Origin: Sorangium cellulosum
GTDB taxonomy: Bacteria; Myxococcota_A; Polyangia; Polyangiales; Polyangiaceae
Assembly (NCBI GenBank): GCA_020720045.1
Contig: DYPH01000003.1
Span: forward strand, 30,767-94,766
Direction of reading: 5' to 3'
DNA length: 64,000 bases
In this document: positions 25,594 to 33,489 of the stretch, piece by piece
Numbering within the stretch: the stretch's first letter is position 1
Layout: each line of letters opens with the position of its first letter
Program-made: the position numbers and the translations under genes
Notes under the pieces: model-generated
What the model was told of the DNA's origin: nothing
The model's database searches: none
Seen by the model: only the letters and a program-made list of their open reading frames with translations

Positions 25594-26132
25594 ACATCAC
25601 CTCGAAAGGGGTGCGCGCCGCCGCGACGGCCATTTTCACCAAAGAAGCCGCCACCATCGAGGAGGTCGGCGAGGATCCCACGCTGGCGCACATCGAGGAC
25701 GCGGTGCGCGGTCGCGAGGGCGTCGAGGCCGGCTTTTCGGCCTTCGTCGACGAGCGCTTCGACGCGGGCGGTGAGCGCCCCGGTCTCCTCTTCGTCGAAG
25801 GTCTCCGCGCGAAGCACCGCCGCAAGTTCCCCACGAGCACGTTGCATTTGCTCGCGGCCATTCTCTCGAACTTCCAACATTTTGTCGAAGGCCGCGAGCA
25901 GCTCCTGCTCCTGGGCAACCGTCGTCCCAAGGCGCGCGAAGGCCCAGCGCATACGTCGACGGGGATCGCCGCCGCGGCCGTGATGACGACCGTGCCAGCC
26001 GTGGTGGCCGCCGTGCCAGCCTTGGCCTTGGCCGCCACATCCCCGTTGCCAGCCGCCACCGCCGCAGCGACCGCCGCGGAGTACTTTGATGAGGCCGACG
26101 AGACAGACCGAACCGAGTAAAAATCCGAACAT
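25590..26132 (-). CDS. Spy/CpxP/ZraP-like periplasmic stress or metal sensor
   Basis: The 180-residue protein has an N-terminal hydrophobic segment (MFGFLLGSVCLVGLIKVL), then a Gly/His/Trp-rich stretch (about 25-55) with many His that could bind metal. The rest is an alpha-helical domain (about 60-165) of the LTxxQ/Spy type, including AHRVLDVRQRGILADLL. Proteins of this kind bind misfolded proteins or metals and restrain their partner histidine kinase. Here the kinase is encoded in the same four-gene operon. Assignment rests on helix pattern and context; the classical LTxxQ motif is degenerate. Confidence 0.75.
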   Translation of the reverse strand: MFGFLLGSVCLVGLIKVLRGGRCGGGGWQRGCGGQGQGWHGGHHGWHGRHHGRGGDPRRRMRWAFARLGTTVAQEQELLAAFDKMLEVRENGREQMQRARGELAAVLRAETFDEEETGALTARVEALVDEGRKAGLDALATAHRVLDVRQRGILADLLDGGGFFGENGRRGGAHPFRGDV

Positions 26133-26249
26133 GGGAAACTCCTGGCTGCGAACTCCGCGAGATGCGGAGGCGTGGTCAGGAGAGAAGTTCGTCCCCTTCT
26201 ATGAAGGGAGTTCGCGCACAACGATGAAGAAGTGTGAAGCCGGCCCCGA

Positions 26250-29200
26250 TTACTCGCGACCAGGATTCCGCTTCGACTCGAGGATCTCGCGCGTCGCTTC
26301 CACGTGGAGCGGGTTCAGGTCGAGCAGGAGCTCGTAGTCGTCGATGGCGCCCGATCCTTGGCCGAGCTCGCGACGGACGCGGGCGCGGTACAGAATCACG
26401 CGTTCGAGCTCGGGGCTCGCCGCCAAGATGCGATCGAACACCGAGAGCGCCTGCGGGGCGCGCTTGGGATCGCGACGGGAATGAATCCAGGCCAAAAGCG
26501 CCTGATATTCCTGTTGATTTGGGTCCTTCTCCATCGCCAAGCGGGCGGCGTCTTCGGCGCCGTCGAGGTCCCCCTTTTGGAGGGCGAGGTCGGCGTTGCG
26601 GGCCGCTTGGGCCGCGGCGAGCGCGTCGTCGCCGGTGGCGATAGCGGCGCGTTCCGCCGACGGAGGCGCCGCGGACGGGAGCTTGGGACCCGGCTTCGGA
26701 AGCGGGGCGAGAGGTCGGGCGGCCGTGGGGGCCGGCTTGGGGGCGCTTGGAACCGCCGGGGCCGGCCGGGCAACGGTCGGTATGGCCGGCACAACCGGGA
26801 CCGGCGGACGCGGCGCCGCAGGGACCGGCGGACGGACCAGCGGTGCCCCGGCGGCCGGGCGAACAGCGGGGGCAGCCATCGGGCGAGGCGCCGGGGGTGC
26901 GGCGACGACCGGAGGTGCAGGCGGCGCAGGAGGAGGGGCCGCGACCACCGGCGGCGCAGGAGGCACAGGCGGCGGGGCCGCGACCACCGGCGGCGCAGGG
27001 CGCGCGATCGGGGCACCGGCGGCAGGGCGAATCGCCGGGGCACCCGCGGCGGGACGGATCATCGGCGCGCCGGCTGCGGGCCGAATGGCCGGGGCGGCCG
27101 CAGGGGACGGCTTCGGCGCGATCGGAGACGGCATCGACGGCGCCACGGCGGGGCTGCGGGACGACTCCGCGAGCATGTCCTCGCGGGCGGCCGGCGTATA
27201 GAAGAGGGTGCGGCCGTCGGGATCGTCTTCGTCGTCGAAGGGATCGTCGGCGGGCGGTTCCGGCGGAGGCGCAGCGACGACTGCCGGGGGCGCAGCGACC
27301 ACCGGCGGGAGAACGGCACTGGGCGGCGCATTCCGCGCGCTTCCGGGGCCGTCGTCGAAGGGGGACGGGTAGGTGACCGCGGCCGCGGGGCGCGGCGTGG
27401 CGCCGATCGGTCGAATCTGCGGACGCCGAGAAGCGACCGGGTCGTCGCGGCGGACGGCAGACACGCTCGGTGCCGGCGCCGGGATCGACACGCGGGTCGA
27501 AGGCGGCGATTTCCAGCGGCCAGAAACGACGAGCGGCGGATGAAATTCCCCAGGAACTGCGCCCTTTAGCGGGAGCTTGGTCTGGCCAGATAGCTGGAAC
27601 TGGCGCGTCACGGCGAGGGTGTAAAGGACACGCGCCATGGCGCGAACATCGACCCCCTGCCGGTAGGACCACTCGACGACGGTGGTCGTTCCCGTCCGCA
27701 AGGCAGCGAGCAACGGCGCCTCTTCGGGGGCAAACGAGAAGGCCCCAAGTTCTGCCTCGGGGTGGAGCCGAAGCGGCGCGCGCGCGATGCGATCAAGGGT
27801 CTTTTGGATCTTGTCGTCGTCGGTCCAGGCGCGAACAACGGAAAGAATCGCGTTGAGCGGCGACGTGCGTACCGGCTCCCCCGCAACGGCTTCGAGGAGG
27901 TCAACCCCTTGATAAAATGAGTAATTCGACTCAGAACCGAGTGCCCCAAGCGCCGACAAGCGCTCAACGAGCTGGACGCGGAGCGCGTTCTCCAGCTGAC
28001 CGCGGCTGATCGTCCCTTCACCCACCAAGAACTCACCCAGGAGCACGCCGAGCGGCTTTGCCGCCGCGACCGCTGCCGAGATCGCTGCCTGCGGGACAGC
28101 ACCCATCCGCGCGAGGACGTCCCCAAGGCGGGCCTCACCGGAATTCGTGAATGATTTTACCGGAGTCCCCGATGCGAAGGTGACGAAGGTCTCGCCGCCG
28201 TGGGAATCGGCGAGCAGCAAGGTGCCGTCGAGCTGGTGCTCGAGCATGTAGATGAGGACGTGAGGGAGCGGCGTGCCACCGAGGTCCCCTTCCGCGGTCG
28301 CAGCGGAGGGCCGTGCGATCTGGATCGCCTTCGAGAGCGGCTTCGGTTTGGCGTCCTCGTAGAAGGAACTCGCTTGATAAAGCGTGTTTTCTTCGCGGGG
28401 TGCCGGTTCCGGTTCCGGATCGAAGTGGAGCGGCGGACGGGCCGGCATCGGGGCGATGGGGGCCACCGCGCCACCGACCATCGTCGAGCCGAGGGCGCGG
28501 CGAACGTCGTCGACAGGCGGCTTCGCTGGGCTAGGCGGCGGAAGGTCGAAGGCGGCGTCAAAGGCGTCGTCGGCGACGAGCGGGTCATCGGAAACCAACG
28601 GATCATCCGCGATGAGCGGATCGTCGGAAACAAGCGGGTCGTCGACCACCAGCGGGTCATCGTCGAGGACGAGGTCGTCGATGGCCGCCGACGACGGCAT
28701 TCGCGGGGCCGACGGAATCCCCTCCAACTCGAGCGCGATCGCGTCGGCGACCCGCGGTTTTGGCGGCGTGACCGTCGGCGAATCGCCACCAGGGGCGACC
28801 TGCGCAAGGTGAATAATTGCGGGCGGTTGCCGATCGGGCATTGCGAAGCCGGGCGGCGGAGCCGGCGGCGCTTGCGGACGATCAGAGGACGGCTCGTCGG
28901 AGTCGGGCCCGTGGGGGGAGTCGTCGGTTTCGAAGCTGTCGCCGAGGGAGAGCCCCTTTTGCCAGCCAGTCGTCTCAACGACCCGTTTGATCGAGCGCCC
29001 CAAATCGGTCGAAAGATCGATTTCGATTGGCGAGCGCGGTCGGGCGCCGCGGGCATCGATGACGACTTTGACGACGGGGCGTTCGCCGCGGGAGGTCGGC
29101 CGCTCGACTTCGGCAACTTCTCCGGTAGAGAGTTCGACGACCGACCCCATCGGAACGACGCGGATCGTCTCCGCGAGGACGCGAAGAAGGGTCTTGTCGA

Positions 29201-30365
29201 CCGGATCGGTGAATTCGCGATCGAGGATGGCGATGGCGTAGTCGGGCGCCTTGGGCATCAAGCCCGGCTCGGGAGTCGCCGCGTCGTTAAAACGGCGGGC
29301 CATCGTCACGATACGGGCATGAAGGAGCGGGTCACGGGCGCCGCCGTAGGGCTGGCCGAGATAGAGCTTCCGCCGCAACCACTGAGCTTCAAAGGCAATT
29401 ACGGTGCGATGGATCGACGCTTCGTTAAGGCGCCCCAGCGCGGAGAGCACCGCGGCCGTACCGCGGGGGAGCTCGTCTTCCTGGTCTTCCGAGAGGCTCG
29501 TCGTGCCTGCGCCAAACTCGCCTTGCGCGGCGAGGGCGACGGCGCGCGGACGGGCGACATCGTGAACCAACGCGGCGATGGCCACCTTGGAGAGGACGAC
29601 GGCGTCATTCGTCAGTTTGCGCGCCATGGCGACGGCGAGAATCGCGCTATTTACCGCGCGCCCCGCGTCGTCAAAGTTCGCGTTTCGGGCCTCGGTGACG
29701 CCGAGGAACAGAGGGACGTTCCCCTCAGAAAGATCGACGAGCGTCTGTGCCACGCGCTTGAGGCGTCGCGGGAGCGTGTAATGGCTCTCGGAAAGATCCT
29801 CAAAGAAGCGGCGCATGACGACGACCGCCGAGGCATAACCGCGAACAATTCGCTCTTCCGGCGAGAGCTGCTCAAGTTCGAGCCCGCGAAGACGGGCAGC
29901 ATCTTTCACGGCGCGGAGGCGAAAACGCGGCGTCGGCGAACGGAAGTCGACGCTCGCATTTCGCAGTGCGTTGCCGACCGCTTCCGTGATTTGGTAGAGT
30001 TCTTTCGGCGTAATATCGCGCTCGATGAACACATCGGATCCACCGATTTTGCTCATCATATCGCCAAGTTCTACGGCCGCTTCGTAGACGCTTCGGGAGC
30101 CGCGAAGGAGCTGACCGGCAACGAATACAGCTTTGTGCGCGAAGAGAATGCTCACATCGAGACCGCTCTTGAGCGTGTACTCGGAGATCTTCTGGTGGGC
30201 GCGCTCGAGCTGCTGCAGAAACGCCTGGTTTTGCAGGTCGTGAACGGCCGCCAACTTCAGGAGTTTGTACAATTCAACGACGACGTCGGCGCCAAGCTCG
30301 CGGGCGCGCTCCCGGCGAACGTTTTCGCCGGCGTCGTTGGTCATGATGTCGAGGCGCATCGTCAT
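26250..30365 (-). CDS. Large multidomain protein: HD-like region, PATAN (DUF4388-like) domain, Pro/Ala linker and TPRs
   Basis: The 1371-residue cytoplasmic protein has four parts. Residues 1-400 are helical with a degenerate HD-like motif (LVHDVARP). A linker near 500-700 contains an acidic repeat of DDPLV units. Next comes a PATAN/DUF4388-type domain (about 710-920; LPHVLIYMLEHQLDGTL, then VTFASGTPVKSF), found in regulators of motility and development. A Pro/Ala-rich stretch (about 950-1230) with VVAAPP repeats leads to TPR-like helices at the C-terminus. Its ATG at 30365 overlaps the stop of the upstream Ser/Thr kinase (ATGA), so it is likely a partner or substrate of that kinase. Confidence 0.82.
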   Translation of the reverse strand: MTMRLDIMTNDAGENVRRERARELGADVVVELYKLLKLAAVHDLQNQAFLQQLERAHQKISEYTLKSGLDVSILFAHKAVFVAGQLLRGSRSVYEAAVELGDMMSKIGGSDVFIERDITPKELYQITEAVGNALRNASVDFRSPTPRFRLRAVKDAARLRGLELEQLSPEERIVRGYASAVVVMRRFFEDLSESHYTLPRRLKRVAQTLVDLSEGNVPLFLGVTEARNANFDDAGRAVNSAILAVAMARKLTNDAVVLSKVAIAALVHDVARPRAVALAAQGEFGAGTTSLSEDQEDELPRGTAAVLSALGRLNEASIHRTVIAFEAQWLRRKLYLGQPYGGARDPLLHARIVTMARRFNDAATPEPGLMPKAPDYAIAILDREFTDPVDKTLLRVLAETIRVVPMGSVVELSTGEVAEVERPTSRGERPVVKVVIDARGARPRSPIEIDLSTDLGRSIKRVVETTGWQKGLSLGDSFETDDSPHGPDSDEPSSDRPQAPPAPPPGFAMPDRQPPAIIHLAQVAPGGDSPTVTPPKPRVADAIALELEGIPSAPRMPSSAAIDDLVLDDDPLVVDDPLVSDDPLIADDPLVSDDPLVADDAFDAAFDLPPPSPAKPPVDDVRRALGSTMVGGAVAPIAPMPARPPLHFDPEPEPAPREENTLYQASSFYEDAKPKPLSKAIQIARPSAATAEGDLGGTPLPHVLIYMLEHQLDGTLLLADSHGGETFVTFASGTPVKSFTNSGEARLGDVLARMGAVPQAAISAAVAAAKPLGVLLGEFLVGEGTISRGQLENALRVQLVERLSALGALGSESNYSFYQGVDLLEAVAGEPVRTSPLNAILSVVRAWTDDDKIQKTLDRIARAPLRLHPEAELGAFSFAPEEAPLLAALRTGTTTVVEWSYRQGVDVRAMARVLYTLAVTRQFQLSGQTKLPLKGAVPGEFHPPLVVSGRWKSPPSTRVSIPAPAPSVSAVRRDDPVASRRPQIRPIGATPRPAAAVTYPSPFDDGPGSARNAPPSAVLPPVVAAPPAVVAAPPPEPPADDPFDDEDDPDGRTLFYTPAAREDMLAESSRSPAVAPSMPSPIAPKPSPAAAPAIRPAAGAPMIRPAAGAPAIRPAAGAPIARPAPPVVAAPPPVPPAPPVVAAPPPAPPAPPVVAAPPAPRPMAAPAVRPAAGAPLVRPPVPAAPRPPVPVVPAIPTVARPAPAVPSAPKPAPTAARPLAPLPKPGPKLPSAAPPSAERAAIATGDDALAAAQAARNADLALQKGDLDGAEDAARLAMEKDPNQQEYQALLAWIHSRRDPKRAPQALSVFDRILAASPELERVILYRARVRRELGQGSGAIDDYELLLDLNPLHVEATREILESKRNPGRE

Positions 30366-33277
30366 GAGCGCACCCCGGCGGCAGCGTTCGCCTGGAGGCG
30401 AGCCTTGATGGCATCGACGGCCGCCTGGGCGGCGGCGCGCGTCTCTGAGGACGTGCCCCAGCGGGAGTCGGCGACCTCCTGGAGGGCCCCCATCGTCACC
30501 CGGCTCGTCGAATTCTCGCCGAGGACCTGACAGGCCACAATACGAACGATTTCACGATCATCGGACGTCACGAGACCGCCCTTCTTGGCGATTTCTACGG
30601 CAACGGGCTCCCCGTGTTGGGGGGCGAGAGCCACGAGACCGGTGAGGAGCGCGTACCGCTCTTCGCCGCTCAATTGATGGAGAGGGGCCGTCTTCGCTTT
30701 GCGGGAGATCGCCGGATGGCCCGCCTTCAGCTGGAAGCGGAGGAGGGTCTGCAGGGCGAGCACGCGACGGTCGACCCGGGGATCTTCAAGCATTTGAAGA
30801 AGATCGGGCAGTGCGGCGTCCGGCGAGCCGGCCGCGCGCATCTTCGCTTCGATGGCGACGCCGGGGTCGTCGGTGGAGGCGAGCTGCAATACCGCCTGGC
30901 GGGCCGCAGCCGTGTTGGAACGGGTGAGCATGTCGAGGAGGCGGGCGGAAGCTTCCTTGTCGGCGCCGCGCGTCGCCTGGGCGACCATCTCCTCCAAGCC
31001 TGGCAAATGATGCTGCAAATAGGCGGCGAGCGAGTCGCGAAGCGCTCCGGGGAGCGGGCGCCGGAACGTTTCGAGCATCGTCGGATATTCGTTGCGGCTC
31101 AAGAGCGGAAGGACCGGCCGGAACGCGTGCACATGCTCCGGGGTCGCTTCGAGGCGCCCCAGCGCAAGCTTCAGATTCTCCGCGCCAAACATCGCCGCGG
31201 CGAGGCCGGCGACGAGCTTCAGCCGGTCCTGATCGCTCGGAACAAGCCCGGCAAGGCGCTCGCCAAACGTCTGGAAAAGCTGGAGCGGGACCTCCACACG
31301 CCCGGCGACGAAGAGATCGGCGCAGGATTTCCGGAGCGCTGCGAGGACGAGCGGGGCATCCCGCTGGACGGCAGCATGCAAATAGCCCTGCAAAAACGCG
31401 TCGACGTAGCGCTCGCTGAACTCGTTCGCGTCGATCACGAGGCGGCGCCCGTAGAGGTTCCGCTCGACGTCTTCGAGGGCGAGCGGAGAGACGCCTGTGT
31501 CGTCGGTCAGCACGCCGTCGTTGGTGGCGACGTTCATCGCTTTTGCTTCGACTTCCGAGGTCTTGTCGCGGGCCGCCGCTTTTGCGACGCGCTCCAATTC
31601 GCCGGCTTCATCGTAGAAGGCCTCACGCTCGGTCGCCTCGCCCTCGGCAAAGGCTTCGCAGCATTCCCATTGAACGTGGGTGAGACGGCGTTCCCAGAGA
31701 GCCGACGCGATGTCGTCTTCCGGGGGGAGATCGAGGGCCGGCTCGCACGCGAGCAGCTTCCAGAGCTCGAGGAGTTCCTTGTCGGTGACGCCGCGCTTCA
31801 CCGCGAGACGGCGCACGCCGCAGGCGAACAAGTTGTAGGGGACCGAGTCGAAAGGGGGCCCCGGTTCCCAGATCGTGTGCCCGAAACGGAGCAAGGAATA
31901 CGGGCGGATATCGAGTTCGAAGACGGCAGGATCTTTGGCGAGCGCTTCGCCGAAGGCCTGGGTCATCGTCTGGATGATGCGCTCGGAGGTCGGGTGATTC
32001 CAGCCGTATTGGCGGGCGTTCGGGAGGAGTCGTTCGACGTGCTTGAAGAGATCGCGGAGCGCGACGATGCGGGGGTCGTTGTCGCCGACCTCGAATTCCA
32101 TCGTGTTGCTGACGGCGCCGGAACCGGAGCCGAGCGAGCGACCCGTGTTCGTCTCCGCCTGCGAATTCGAGAAGGCCCCCGTCTGGCGCCCCATCCCGCC
32201 CGGCGCCTGAAAGCCACCGGTTCCCGGGTTCGAACCCTGAAAGCCTCCAGTGCCGCCGGCGTCGTTTACGCCCGAGCCGATGCTCGCCGGCATCATGCTC
32301 GGTGCCCGCGGACGCATCTCCGGCGGCGCAAGCGCAGGTGCCGCCGCAGCGAGTGCGGTGCCCTTCGGTCCGCCGAGCGGCAATGCGCCGAGCTTGGCGA
32401 GACACTCGATCATCGCCTTGCTCATCGCTTCGGCGTTGTCGAAACGATTGCGCCGATCCCAGGCGAGCGCCTTGTCGATGAGTTTGATGACTTCTACCGG
32501 CAAATTCGGGGCGATACGCGCTACCGAGGGGACCGGCTTGGTCGCCGCCATAACGAGCGCTTCTTGCTCGGTACGGCCATTGTTAATTCGCTGACCGGTC
32601 ACGAGGGCGTGCATCATCGCCCCCATGGAGAAAAGGTCCGAACGGCCGTCGAGCTGATCGACGAGCCCCATCGCCTGCTCGGGCGACATGTAGGACGGCG
32701 TTCCGAGGGCCGTTCCCGCCTGGGTGCGCTCGGCGGTGGCATCGCGCATCTGCGCGACGCCGAAGTCGAGGACTTTGACGACCCCCTCCTTCGTCACGAA
32801 GATGTTCGCCGGCTTCAAGTCACGGTGGATGACGCCGATCGCGTGGCAGGAGGCGAGGCAGTCGACGACGCGCTCACAAAGCTGAAGCGCCTGTACGACG
32901 GGCATCGTACGGCCGCACTTCTTCCAGACGTCACGGGCGGTGTCCCCCTCAAGGAGCTCCATGACGATGAACGGCTCACCGGCCTCGGTCATGTCGTCGT
33001 CGAAGACCTGGACCGTCGCAGGATGTCCAATTTTATTGGACACATAGGCTTCGCGAAGAAAGCGGTCTGTGATCCCCTTGTCCCGGGCAAAATCCGCATG
33101 GAGGATTTTGATCGCGGCACGCTGGCCGTTGCGGTGGGAGGCGCCGAACACGGCCGCCATACCACCAACGCCCAGGACGGAATCGAGATGCCACTTCCCG
33201 CGAAGCACCTGACCGATCCGTTCTTCGAACGGATTTTTGGCTGACTTCTTGGGGGTTCCTGCGTCCGCCACGACCAT
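30362..33277 (-). CDS. Ser/Thr protein kinase with a large C-terminal helical-repeat region
   Basis: The 971-residue protein carries an N-terminal Hanks-type kinase domain (about 25-290). The Gly loop is G36-V-G-G-M, the lysine is K57 (AIKIL), the catalytic loop is H151-R-D-L-K-P-A-N and the metal-binding DFG starts at D171. GTPSYMSPEQ completes the activation segment, so it should be active. A Gly-rich linker follows near 310-380. The remaining 590 residues are helical, with HEAT-like repeats near the C-terminus. No membrane segment is seen. It is coupled to the PATAN-protein gene downstream, so the two probably form a signalling module. Confidence 0.93.
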   Translation of the reverse strand: MVVADAGTPKKSAKNPFEERIGQVLRGKWHLDSVLGVGGMAAVFGASHRNGQRAAIKILHADFARDKGITDRFLREAYVSNKIGHPATVQVFDDDMTEAGEPFIVMELLEGDTARDVWKKCGRTMPVVQALQLCERVVDCLASCHAIGVIHRDLKPANIFVTKEGVVKVLDFGVAQMRDATAERTQAGTALGTPSYMSPEQAMGLVDQLDGRSDLFSMGAMMHALVTGQRINNGRTEQEALVMAATKPVPSVARIAPNLPVEVIKLIDKALAWDRRNRFDNAEAMSKAMIECLAKLGALPLGGPKGTALAAAAPALAPPEMRPRAPSMMPASIGSGVNDAGGTGGFQGSNPGTGGFQAPGGMGRQTGAFSNSQAETNTGRSLGSGSGAVSNTMEFEVGDNDPRIVALRDLFKHVERLLPNARQYGWNHPTSERIIQTMTQAFGEALAKDPAVFELDIRPYSLLRFGHTIWEPGPPFDSVPYNLFACGVRRLAVKRGVTDKELLELWKLLACEPALDLPPEDDIASALWERRLTHVQWECCEAFAEGEATEREAFYDEAGELERVAKAAARDKTSEVEAKAMNVATNDGVLTDDTGVSPLALEDVERNLYGRRLVIDANEFSERYVDAFLQGYLHAAVQRDAPLVLAALRKSCADLFVAGRVEVPLQLFQTFGERLAGLVPSDQDRLKLVAGLAAAMFGAENLKLALGRLEATPEHVHAFRPVLPLLSRNEYPTMLETFRRPLPGALRDSLAAYLQHHLPGLEEMVAQATRGADKEASARLLDMLTRSNTAAARQAVLQLASTDDPGVAIEAKMRAAGSPDAALPDLLQMLEDPRVDRRVLALQTLLRFQLKAGHPAISRKAKTAPLHQLSGEERYALLTGLVALAPQHGEPVAVEIAKKGGLVTSDDREIVRIVACQVLGENSTSRVTMGALQEVADSRWGTSSETRAAAQAAVDAIKARLQANAAAGVRS

Positions 33278-33489
33278 AGCCTCGAGGGTGAAGTCCGATG
33301 CAGAGTCCCTGAGTCGACGGTGTCGGTCGGGGGCGCGAGCGATGACTCGCCACGACTGCGATCCATGAAGCTATCGCGCATCGGTGAAAGACAGAAGAAA
33401 GATGATCGTGATCCCGTCATCGAACGTCATTCTTTTTCGCCAGCTTGCGCAGGAATTTTGACGATTCGGCTGGACAACCCACCGCGCGT

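Noticed and set aside
28200-33244. Two long plus-strand frames opposite the PATAN and kinase genes
   Set aside because: The minus-strand genes carry full kinase motifs and are coupled by ATGA. The plus-strand frames are GC-driven shadows.
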